From contig JAISCN010000029.1 in assembly GCA_031265515.1 (NCBI GenBank), positions 1 through 38,026 on the forward strand: a stretch of 38,026 nt of DNA, read 5' to 3'. The notes under the pieces are model-generated. The model was given only the letters and a program-made list of their open reading frames with translations, did not search any database and had not been told where the DNA came from. Both the position numbers and the translations under genes were made by a program. This stretch comes from Clostridiales bacterium. GTDB taxonomy: Bacteria; Bacillota; Clostridia; Lachnospirales; CAMVHY01. Below, in pieces: positions 28,028 through 36,299 of the stretch. Each line of letters begins with the position of its first letter. Position 1 is the first letter of the stretch.

Positions 28028-28296
28028 TTTATTAATTTTTAGATACTTGAATTTTATCTTTTTATTATTATAAAAGATTTATCTAAGATTATCTTTAATA
28101 GAATTAGATCAATTTTAAATCTAAATAAATATTTTTTATAAAATAAAGATGCTACGGTGACAAAAGATTATAACTAAAAACTATGATTTTGCTTTGTAAA
28201 AAAATATTTAATATAAAAAACAAATATAAAAAATAGAATAATATTTCAATTTCTAAACATACTTGTCTTCGTATTTAAAAAAACAGACGAGACGGG

Positions 28297-29934
28297 TTGG
28301 TATATCGCGTGAGCAGGGTTAATTCTCAAAGTGAAAAATTAACAGATTCTGGTCTTATTATAGCCACTCTTTTTAAAATATCGGAATCGACACACTTTTC
28401 TAAAGATCTTCAAGCTTTTGACAGACGCTACCTTGGTAAAAAATTTTTAGATATTTTTGATAAAATATTAAGAGAAATGTCTTCTAGACCTAATATTATT
28501 AATAAACTTGTGGATTTGTCAACTGATATTACTATCTCCCGTATAATAATGAAAAAGTATATAATTGATATTATAGCAGAAGAATTCAGAAGTTCTATAA
28601 ATGAAAATATCGAAGATATGAAAAATGCCTTACGAAATCAAGGCTTTGATGAATCACAAGTAAAAATCCTTAAAACTTTTCTTTCATCTATTTACATGAA
28701 AAATGTTACATCGTTAAATGATCGTATTATAATGGACAGAAATGTTGGTGACCAAATAGATCGAACTATAATCAATCGAGATATAAGTACTTGTGTAGAA
28801 AATATATCAAATTCATTGCCTGGAGAATCAGCGGTTAAAGGTTTGAAAACAATTGTTAATATTTATATGAACAACGTTCAAGAACTAAGAGAAATAGGTG
28901 ATCCAAATAGTTCTAAAGCGCATTTATTAATTTCAGAATTAGGCAATAATATAAAATTATTAAGAAACGCAATTTCTGAATTAAAAAATAGATTGCGAGA
29001 GATAGGAATTGACGATCCATTGATTATACAAACAATAAATAGAAATATCAAGCTGATAGAAGATGATGTAAATCAAACCAACAGGATGATTTTACAGCCA
29101 TCAATTTTAAATTCAGATGTTTTTCCACCCAGGGATATAGCGAATAATAGTAGATCTCATGAACTGGAAGAAAAGTGTTCAGAATATTCTAATCTTATGG
29201 GTAATTTGGGAAGAACTGAATTGTTGGCATTTGTAAGATCTTCGGACAGTCGTACGTGCGAAAGAGCATTAAGTCTTTTTCCAAAACCACAACAAGAGCC
29301 TAATCCTAATGACATTCGTAAATTATTTGTTGCTATAGAATTGTCTAGAAATCCTAAGATTTTTCCTGGTATGAATAAAACGATCCAAATTTTGCCCCAC
29401 AGGAGATGGGAACGGTTATTTGAAATGCCTTTGGCTGCTTTAGAATGTCTCCAAAAAATTTCTAAAGGTGAATTAAACGTAAGACAAATAAAACAACAAA
29501 TTAGAAAATTGGAAACATCTATACGAAATTCGAAAGGTTCTATATCATCCACATCGCAGCAACGAGAACAAGTTATTAATGCAGCGAAAGAAAAAATACA
29601 AGCGTTTCGACAAGCTATTAGATTTTTAGAAAACAAACAAGTTAATGAAACCTCTAGAGGATCTCATTTGTTTTCAAAAAGCACTCAAAAAGGATTTAAA
29701 GCTATAAATCAAGAAATATCTAGTTTAATTAAAAAAATTGCTGCTGAAAAATCAAAATTGAATGATTCAAAAACTCCAGAACACAAATTACAAATCCACG
29801 AAAGAAGAATTGAAAGATATCTATCAGAAATATCACAACTTGAACAAAAATTAAATCCGACACGAAGTTTGCCAAATATAAGAGAACATTCCGCACCTTC
29901 TGTCCCGCGAAAAACACAGAGTCGTGCTAGATAG
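28297..29934 (+). CDS. Unknown coiled-coil protein, lineage-specific
   Basis: The 545-residue product has no signal peptide or membrane helix. It is mostly helical and polar. Segments at about 395-455 and 470-520 (RQIKQQIRKLETSIRNS, ISSLIKKIAAEKSKLN, RRIERYLSEISQLEQKL) are strong coiled-coil candidates, and the last 20 residues are basic and Pro/Ser-rich (SAPSVPRKTQSRAR). The start is TTG 28297 or GTG 28309; neither has a convincing Shine-Dalgarno. Codon use looks less AT-biased than in the flanking spoIID and ychF. I recognise no family. A diverged copy of its 3' end lies just downstream (30047-30111), evidence of past tandem duplication. An exported effector or a cytoskeletal protein are guesses only. 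Confidence 0.75.
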   Translation: MVYRVSRVNSQSEKLTDSGLIIATLFKISESTHFSKDLQAFDRRYLGKKFLDIFDKILREMSSRPNIINKLVDLSTDITISRIIMKKYIIDIIAEEFRSSINENIEDMKNALRNQGFDESQVKILKTFLSSIYMKNVTSLNDRIIMDRNVGDQIDRTIINRDISTCVENISNSLPGESAVKGLKTIVNIYMNNVQELREIGDPNSSKAHLLISELGNNIKLLRNAISELKNRLREIGIDDPLIIQTINRNIKLIEDDVNQTNRMILQPSILNSDVFPPRDIANNSRSHELEEKCSEYSNLMGNLGRTELLAFVRSSDSRTCERALSLFPKPQQEPNPNDIRKLFVAIELSRNPKIFPGMNKTIQILPHRRWERLFEMPLAALECLQKISKGELNVRQIKQQIRKLETSIRNSKGSISSTSQQREQVINAAKEKIQAFRQAIRFLENKQVNETSRGSHLFSKSTQKGFKAINQEISSLIKKIAAEKSKLNDSKTPEHKLQIHERRIERYLSEISQLEQKLNPTRSLPNIREHSAPSVPRKTQSRAR

Positions 29935-30111
29935 TTTGGATACTAATTTTTTCAACCATATTCATCATAATTTAATTAATACTAGTTAATATCTTTTGAG
30001 TATTTTTATTATTTATACGTAAAAAATAAGCCTAAAGAAGAGAAAAGAGTAACGCTAGACAGTTTTAATACTAGTTTTTTTCAATATTTTTATTATTAAG
30101 ACGTAAAAAAT
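29919..30111 (+). repeat. Diverged direct repeat from the 3' end of the 28297 gene
   Basis: The stretch from GCTAGATAGTTTGGATAC (29925-29954) recurs as GCTAGACAGTTTTAATAC (30053-30083). The later TATTTTTATTATTTATACG (30001-30027) recurs at 30085-30111. The second copy lacks about 45 bases between these blocks. It is the 3' scar of a lost tandem paralogue. Confidence 0.6.
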
Positions 30112-30204
30112 TCTAGATAAAATTAAAATACTAAACCCAAATTATTAAAAACTTAATTTTAATGATAGAGTTTTTCAGAATAAATTATAAATTGGAGAAT
30201 TTTC

Positions 30205-31290
30205 GTGAGACTTGGAATAGTTGGATTGCCAAATGTTGGTAAAAGCACTTTATTTAACTCTTTAACTAATTTAAATATAGCTTCGGAAAATTATCCATTT
30301 TGTACGATAGAGCCAAACAAAGGCATTGTAAATGTTCCTGATGAGAGATTAATTAAATTAGCTGATTTATATAATTGCAATAATATTGTACACGCAACAG
30401 TAGAGTTTGTAGATATAGCGGGTCTTATTAAAGGCGCAAGTAATGGCGAAGGATTAGGAAATAAATTTCTCTCGCATATTAGAGAAGTAGATGCAATATT
30501 GCATGTAGTGAGATGTTTTGAAAATAATGATATAATTCACGTAAGTGGCAATATAAATGTTTTTAATGATGTCGAAGTCGTAAATATAGAATTAATTTTG
30601 TCTGATATAGAATTTCTTGAAAAAAAAATGAATAAATATAAAAAAGACATAAAAAAAGATAAATCTATAGAAAAAGAATTAAATATATTAAATAAAATTA
30701 AAATTGGTCTAGAAAATAATGTTTGTGCAAGAAATTTAAAATTAAACGATGAAGAATTTTTGATAGCAAAAAAAAATAACTTATTGAGTTTAAAACCAGT
30801 TTTATATGTCGCTAACTTAGATGAAAGTAATTTTAATAAAAAAAATATTTATGTTAACGAGATAGAAAAAATCGCCAATAAAGATAATTCTTTTGTGATA
30901 AAAATTTGTGTAAAACTTGAGCAAGAAATAAGTGAATTAAATTTAAAAAACAAAAAAATATTTTTAGAAGAACTAGGATTAGAAAAATCTGGTTTAGATA
31001 GATTGATTAGAGAAAGCTATAATTTACTTGGAATGATAAGTTTTTTAACAGCAGGCCCTAAAGAGACAAGAGCTTGGACGATATTTAAAAATACAAGAAT
31101 AGTTAAGGCTGCTGGAAAAATTCATTCGGATTTTGAAAGAGGTTTTATAAAAGCAGAAGTAATAGATTATGACGATTTAATCAGATGTCACTCAATAACA
31201 GAAGCAAAATCAAAAGGATTAGTTAGGATAGAAGGAAAAGAATATATTGTTAAAGATGGTGATGTCATTGTTTTTAGGTTTAATGTGTAG
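30205..31290 (+). CDS. ychF: Redox-regulated ATPase/GTPase YchF (Obg family)
   Basis: Ribosome-associated P-loop ATPase of the Obg family. The 361-residue product is full length: GLPNVGKST (7-15), switch region YPFCTIEPN, DIAGLIKGAS, a helical insert (about 130-200) and a C-terminal TGS domain (AGPKETRAWTI, ERGFIKAEVI, YIVKDGDVIVFRFNV). The nucleotide specificity motif is altered here to VANLDE where many relatives have NV-x-E. The start is GTG with GGAG seven bases upstream. The gdpP-like gene begins three bases after its stop, so they form an operon. Confidence 0.97.
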   Translation: MRLGIVGLPNVGKSTLFNSLTNLNIASENYPFCTIEPNKGIVNVPDERLIKLADLYNCNNIVHATVEFVDIAGLIKGASNGEGLGNKFLSHIREVDAILHVVRCFENNDIIHVSGNINVFNDVEVVNIELILSDIEFLEKKMNKYKKDIKKDKSIEKELNILNKIKIGLENNVCARNLKLNDEEFLIAKKNNLLSLKPVLYVANLDESNFNKKNIYVNEIEKIANKDNSFVIKICVKLEQEISELNLKNKKIFLEELGLEKSGLDRLIRESYNLLGMISFLTAGPKETRAWTIFKNTRIVKAAGKIHSDFERGFIKAEVIDYDDLIRCHSITEAKSKGLVRIEGKEYIVKDGDVIVFRFNV

Positions 31291-31293
31291 CTC

Positions 31294-32268
31294 TTGGTGG
31301 CGATAGAAATCAAAAATATTGATGAAACAAAAGTTAAAGAATTCATAGGATTGATAAAAAATCATAAAGAAATTTTTATAATGGGTCACAAAAACCCCGA
31401 TGCTGATTGTTTTGGTGCCGCAGTATCTATTCTTGATTTTATAAATTCTTATAATAATAATTCTAAGATTATTTTAAATCACGTTTCGAGAAATATAAAA
31501 AATATTTATAAATATATAAATTTAAAAGAAAAATTTATTACTAAAAATAAAGATATAGACATTAAGTCAATAGATAATTTTTTGTTAGTAATAGTTGATA
31601 CAAATAGAGAATCTCTTGTTGAGAATAGAATAATTTTAAAAAAGAGTAAAGCAACAGTAATTTTTGATCATCACGAAGAATATTTTGATTCAATAAAGAA
31701 AGCTATTATTAGATTTCAAGACGTTGATAATTCATCGACATGCGAAATCATAACTGAGATCTGCTTTAGAAATAAAAAAATAAAAAAGAAAATCGCTAAT
31801 TTATTGCTAGCAGGTATAACAGTTGATAGTAAAAATTTTAGCATGAACACAACATCAATTACTCATGAGATTGCATCGTTTTTAATATTAAATAAAGCAA
31901 ATCCTTTGACTATAAAAAAACTCTTTCAACAGAATTTAAATAAATATAAAGAAAAATTAGACTCGATGAACAAATTAAAAATTATTAAAAAAAGTATTGC
32001 AATTATGACTACTGAAGATTCGTCATTAGTTGCAATACTTTCTGATGAGTTACTGAACATAAAAAATATAGAAACTTCTTTTGTTATATGTTTGTTAAAA
32101 AAAAAAATAATTATAAGTGCTCGAAGTTTAGGATCGATAGATACTCAAAAAATAATGCAAAAATTTAATGGCGGAGGTCACATAAATTCGTCCGCGGCTC
32201 AAGTAAAAAGCGATAATCCAAAAAAAATAATAACGCTACTAAAAAAAGCAATAAGAGAAAACTCTTAA
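31294..32268 (+). CDS. Stand-alone DHH-DHHA1 phosphodiesterase, GdpP catalytic part
   Basis: The 324-residue product has a DHH domain with GHKNPDADCFGAA (31-43), VDTN (101-104), DHH (125-127) and LLAGITVDSKNF, and a DHHA1 domain ending with ISARSLGSIDTQKIM and GGGHINSSAAQ. The DSKNF, SARSLG and GGGH phrases match GdpP, the cyclic-di-AMP phosphodiesterase, more closely than NrnA. Typical GdpP has about 650 residues with two membrane helices, a heme-binding PAS-like domain and a degenerate GGDEF domain ahead of DHH. All of these are missing, and ychF ends three bases upstream, so there is no room for them. The start is TTG 31294 or GTG 31297. Substrate could be c-di-AMP, pApA or nanoRNA. Confidence 0.85.
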   Translation: MVAIEIKNIDETKVKEFIGLIKNHKEIFIMGHKNPDADCFGAAVSILDFINSYNNNSKIILNHVSRNIKNIYKYINLKEKFITKNKDIDIKSIDNFLLVIVDTNRESLVENRIILKKSKATVIFDHHEEYFDSIKKAIIRFQDVDNSSTCEIITEICFRNKKIKKKIANLLLAGITVDSKNFSMNTTSITHEIASFLILNKANPLTIKKLFQQNLNKYKEKLDSMNKLKIIKKSIAIMTTEDSSLVAILSDELLNIKNIETSFVICLLKKKIIISARSLGSIDTQKIMQKFNGGGHINSSAAQVKSDNPKKIITLLKKAIRENS

Positions 32269-32457
32269 TTTGTTTTTATTGTTTAAAAGTATTTTGTTAT
32301 TTAAATTCTCACTTTAAAAAATTTATAGAAAAATTTAAAAAAACTAAAAAAAATATAGTCAATTGATTTTTTTATCTTTTCTATGTTAAATACAAGACAC
32401 GAAGGGAATCTGGACATGATTTGCCGAAAGTCCTCTTATTACCATTTTTATTTTCTG
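32269..32457. other. AT-rich spacer before the pseudogene
   Basis: No gene; the 65-residue ORF 32383-32580 has no supporting features and runs through the control region of the pseudogene that follows. Confidence 0.4.
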
Positions 32458-32520
32458 ACAAATTATTATAAAATAAATTTGTTTGCTGAGAGTTCTTTTA
32501 AACAAAAGGAGAAAAAAGTT
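32458..32520 (+). promoter_or_regulatory. Conserved upstream element with inverted repeat (copy 2)
   Basis: A 25-base element (32458-32482) with arms ACAAATT and AATTTGT surrounds the same TATAAAAT-like core as copy 1 (22260-22284) and ends 38 bases before the pseudogene start. Compared with copy 1, both arms changed together (G to A on one side, C to T on the other), preserving the symmetry. A leader with AAGGAGAAAAAAGTT follows directly before TTG 32521. Confidence 0.6.
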
Positions 32521-33262
32521 CTTGGACAAACAGGGATTATTAATACTATGTCCTGTCACAGGAGGATTGTCAAAAAATGAACTCTCAGATAGAACAGATC
32601 GATCTTTCGAATCTTTGATGTATTGTCAGAAACACAAGAAAACAAAGACATTACAAACGCAATTTTAAATGAATATCACATGCCACATCTCACACATACG
32701 ATATTCTGTTTTTAAAAAATCAAACAGATGGTAGTTTATCTAATGAAGCTATGCCGTTGTCAGATAGACTACATCATTTTTTTGAAAGCAGCAAGACAAA
32801 ACCCTCGAAGTTCAGAAAGAGTAATTCAACTTATCGAAATACATATTGACGAAAAAAAATATCTTAACTACTTTCGCATTAAGATAAAAGATTTCACTAC
32901 GTCTAAAGACGTCAAAAGAAAAAGCTAAAACTTATGAAGACTTAAATCATCTAACAATAACACCAGTATCTTCTTCGATGAAACAATCGAACAATATCCA
33001 AGTTAAGAACATTTTTGCTTAAAACTTTGTCCACATATGTAGAAACTGGCGAAAATCTTCCGACAAGAGAGATTTTATTCGCTTTCACTGATTGCTTTAG
33101 AAATTCATTACATCTATGTAATTCTTGAAGAAGAAGTTTTTAAAAATAGATTTTGTTTGCTTATAACTACTTATATAATTGGTCATCATAGTGAAGATAA
33201 ATTAAATTAGAAGAGAGCTGATATGGTAAACGGCTTCCGTTCTTGCTGACAGAGAAATCAAG
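32521..33262 (+). pseudogene. Degraded tandem copy of the 33408 gene
   Basis: From TTG 32521 the DNA follows the intact downstream gene in order but with frameshifts, stops and deletions (about 740 bases against 1452). Matching blocks include TTGSLSK-like GGLSKNEL against PGLTKGEL, RSSERVIQLIEIHIDEKK against QSLEEVMQLIEIHINEKK, the DNA AAACTTTGTCCA near 33020 against 34627, and a shared 3' end with AGAAATCAAGAAAA after both stops. It is a clear case of duplication followed by decay. The short ORFs 32483-32668 and 32728-32928 are its pieces. Confidence 0.88.
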
Positions 33263-33407
33263 AAAATTTATCTTATGGAAATTGACGCACGATCTTTATT
33301 TTAATAATGATAAAAATACAAAAAACATAATTTAATAAAATAAATGATATTTGATGATATAAGTTACCTATTAAAGAATTTTTTTAAATTAAGAGGGAAA
33401 AAGTTAT
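33263..33407. other. Spacer with degraded copy of the control region
   Basis: The segment around 33330-33360 (CATAATTTAATAAAATAAATG) loosely resembles the element at 32458 and 22260 but without clean inverted-repeat arms. The leader AAATTAAGAGGGAAAAAGTT before 33408 matches the other family members. Confidence 0.4.
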
Positions 33408-34859
33408 ATGGATAAAATTAAAAATGTGAATCTCCTACATCTTATTCCAGGATTAACAAAAGGTGAACTCTTAGAAAGAATGATAACAATCTTTCAGATC
33501 TTTGGTGTGTCATTAAAAACAAAAGAAGGCGAAAAATGCATAAACGAATTTTTATTTAAATATAGATCAATATTTCTTACACATTCAGGTATTGAATTTT
33601 TAGAAACGCGAGAATATAAAAACGAAAGTTTGTTTGGTGAAATGACACCGTTGTTAAGTGATTTGCGTCCATTTTTTTTAAAAATAGTAGAAAAAAATCC
33701 TCAAAGTTTAGAAGAAGTAATGCAACTTATTGAAATACATATTAACGAAAAAAAAATATTTGAATTAGATACAAAGTTACTTATTTTTTTCAGTGAATTT
33801 TTTAAATGCGATATTTCAGTTCTAGAAAATTTAGAAATCAAAAAATTCTGTCGATACTTTCAAAGATTATGTTCGCAATTTATAATTTATTCACAAAATA
33901 TACCAAATAAGCTACAAGCATTTATTTTGTTTTTACATGATTCTCCAGAATATCTTTGTTTGTTTTTAGATATTGTCAAATTAGATTTAATAAGAAGAGA
34001 GTTTGGAAGATTTGTACAAACAAGAGCTTTTGATGCTACTCAGGGAGGCATATTTTTAATTTTAATTATAGTAAATTTTTTTGATGCACTTCCTTCAGAA
34101 GATAGATCTCAAGTTTTTGATTGTGTTGTTCGCTGCATAGAGTATTCTCATAGTGGTTTGCCTATTGAAAATCCGGAAGTCATTATCGATTTTATGACAA
34201 AGCAATTTATTTTAGATACAGAAAATTTAGGAAGAACTTTAATGGGCCATAGACAAATGGTAGAAAGAACTTTAGTGGGTCCTAGACAAATGATTTCTTC
34301 GCTAGTAGTTATTGGTTTTATACAGCAGAACCGAGAGAAGTATATTAGGCAAGAAGTTATGACATATACAAAATCAATTCTTGCGGTAAATAGTATTCTT
34401 CTGATTTCTCAAGTATTAGAGCACGGTATTGAAAACTTAAGGAAAGGATATATACCATCTCATGGTAGAATTTTCTTTTGGTTACATTACACAGAAGCAA
34501 GTTTAGAAGAGGCAAAATTAGCAACTGGCATCTTAGCCAAAATATTTCCTTTCTTATTAGAAAATATTATAAAACTTAATGAAATAATCGAACAACATCA
34601 TAGATTCAAAGCATTTCTACCTGAAACTTTGTCCATGAGTGTAAAAGCTGGCTGGAGTTTTTTAGTGGAAAATTCACTTGTTTTTACTTCATCATTATAT
34701 TCAGAAATGTATCGTGCTCACGAGTTTTTCGGAAGAGAAGTTTTCAATAATTTTTGCCTGTTTATAGCTGCTTCTACTGTTGATAAACATAAGAAATATA
34801 ATGATATTGAAGTAAGTAGTCTAAGAGATCATTATGTGGAACGCTATAGCCCTCGTTAA
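33408..34859 (+). CDS. Unknown helical protein, intact member of an expanded family
   Basis: The 483-residue product has no signal peptide and is predicted mostly alpha-helical. The ATG follows GAGGGAAAAAGTTAT. The N-terminal phrase GLTKGELLERMITIFQIF is shared with the pseudogenes at 22217 and 32521. A central NFFDALPSEDRSQVFDCVV resembles the LP-repeats of the left-edge protein. LMGHRQMVERTLVGPRQM (about 281-298) contains a short internal duplication. The rest is a series of amphipathic helices without catalytic motifs. At least three family copies occur in this window and two are dead, so the family is expanding and decaying. I recognise no known family; a role in host interaction is only a guess. 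Confidence 0.8.
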   Translation: MDKIKNVNLLHLIPGLTKGELLERMITIFQIFGVSLKTKEGEKCINEFLFKYRSIFLTHSGIEFLETREYKNESLFGEMTPLLSDLRPFFLKIVEKNPQSLEEVMQLIEIHINEKKIFELDTKLLIFFSEFFKCDISVLENLEIKKFCRYFQRLCSQFIIYSQNIPNKLQAFILFLHDSPEYLCLFLDIVKLDLIRREFGRFVQTRAFDATQGGIFLILIIVNFFDALPSEDRSQVFDCVVRCIEYSHSGLPIENPEVIIDFMTKQFILDTENLGRTLMGHRQMVERTLVGPRQMISSLVVIGFIQQNREKYIRQEVMTYTKSILAVNSILLISQVLEHGIENLRKGYIPSHGRIFFWLHYTEASLEEAKLATGILAKIFPFLLENIIKLNEIIEQHHRFKAFLPETLSMSVKAGWSFLVENSLVFTSSLYSEMYRAHEFFGREVFNNFCLFIAASTVDKHKKYNDIEVSSLRDHYVERYSPR

Positions 34860-35050
34860 AAAGAAATCAAGAAAACTCATCTTTTAAAAATTCGTATACA
34901 ATCTTTTTTTCTTTTTTTATGCAATAGTAAGAAATTAAAATCTTTTATTTGTGTATCCTGCTTTTTTTACTCTTATCGTTTAATAAAAAGAAAAAATAAA
35001 CTAAAAATCTAAATTACATGTTCAATTTTTTTAGATTAAGTCAGATCTAA

Positions 35051-36199
35051 TTATTTTTTTATTAAATTTTTATAGATTCTTTCTATATTAACAACAAATT
35101 TTTTTGATGTTAAATCTTTTATATTTTTCTTAGCATGTTCAATCATTTCTTCTTTTTTAAAATTTTGATCGCTTATTTTATTTATTATATCTATAAGATC
35201 TTTTTTATTTTCAAACAGAAAACCGGTTTTAAAATTTTCAATTATTTTTAAGATGCTGTCGTCTTTTTTTGCTATTACTATTAAATCAGATGCGATAGCT
35301 TCTATATAAGTTAAACCTTGTGTTTCCGAAACTGAAGCTGTAGCAAAAACATTTGATATTTTATAATATAAATTTGTTTCGCTCCACGGTATTTCTCCAA
35401 CAAAAATAACTTCTTGATCAATTTTTAGATCATAAGCCAATTTTTTTAAGTTATTTAATTCTGGTCCGTCGCCGACTATTAAAAGTTTACAATTTTTTAT
35501 TATTTTTAATATATTCGGCATCGAACTAATCAAGAAATCTATGCTTTTTTCTTTTGCAACTCGACCTAAAAATAAAATCACAAAATCGTTTTTATTTATT
35601 CCTAAATTTTTTTTTAATTTCGATATATCGTTTTTTATTAAATCTTTAGAAAAAATTGACATATCTATTCCAGTAGGAACAACTTGAATTTCTTTTTTTA
35701 CACCATATTTTTTTAATAAATTAAAAGTTTTTTCAGTAGGTGCTATAACCACTTGAGCTCGATTACAAAACATTTTGCTAAATTTTTTTGCTATTTCTGA
35801 GGTTACTATCTTCCCATTTGCAATATAATGAACATAATCTTCGTACATTGTGTGATAAGTATGGACCATGGGAATATTAAAAATTTTAGATACAAGTTTT
35901 CCTAACCAACCAATAGAAAATTCTGTTTGTGTGTGTATAACATCGAGTTTAAGTTTTTTAATTTTCATAATTAATACTGGAGAGTAAAAAAAAGCAAATC
36001 TATATCCTGGAATAAAAACAAGTGGAAAACTTTTTAATCTAAAAATTTCCGGCTCTGATATTTTTATTTTTGGATTTGTGGTCGTAAAAATAAAGACTTT
36101 GTGTCCGCAAGACCGTAAACCTTTCTCAAGTATTCTTATAGAAGTAACAACGCCATTTATATGGGGATAATAAGTATCCGTAAAAATACCAATATTTAT
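35051..36199 (-). CDS. GT4 glycosyltransferase, probable diacylglycerol glucosyltransferase, ATA start
   Basis: The ORF track starts at an internal ATG (35968, 305 residues). In frame upstream are 77 further codons with no stop, giving NIGIFTDTYYPHINGVVTS, GHKVFIFTT and FFYSPVLIMKIKKLKLDVI, the standard N-terminal half of GT4 enzymes. No ATG, GTG or TTG lies before them. The codon in the Met position is ATA (36197-36199) with AAGGTG seven bases upstream. The full protein has 382 residues, normal for the family. Other motifs are HTYHTMYEDYVHY, the GRVAKEKS donor loop and SVSETQGLTYIEA. These resemble 1,2-diacylglycerol 3-glucosyltransferases, which make glycolipids or lipoteichoic-acid anchors at the inner membrane face; exact sugar is not readable. 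Confidence 0.88.
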   Translation of the reverse strand: MNIGIFTDTYYPHINGVVTSIRILEKGLRSCGHKVFIFTTTNPKIKISEPEIFRLKSFPLVFIPGYRFAFFYSPVLIMKIKKLKLDVIHTQTEFSIGWLGKLVSKIFNIPMVHTYHTMYEDYVHYIANGKIVTSEIAKKFSKMFCNRAQVVIAPTEKTFNLLKKYGVKKEIQVVPTGIDMSIFSKDLIKNDISKLKKNLGINKNDFVILFLGRVAKEKSIDFLISSMPNILKIIKNCKLLIVGDGPELNNLKKLAYDLKIDQEVIFVGEIPWSETNLYYKISNVFATASVSETQGLTYIEAIASDLIVIAKKDDSILKIIENFKTGFLFENKKDLIDIINKISDQNFKKEEMIEHAKKNIKDLTSKKFVVNIERIYKNLIKK

Positions 36200-36299
36200 G
36201 TATAAACACCTTTTTAAAAATAATTTTTTTTATTAAATTTATTATATCTTTAAGTATTTTAGTTTATTAATTAAAACAAAATGTGATAGATTAAATTTT

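Noticed and set aside
35930-35995. Apparent frameshift in a T-run splitting the GT4 gene
   Set aside because: On recount the run has eight T, and the frame continues unbroken into the upstream half, so the gene is intact and only its start codon is unusual.
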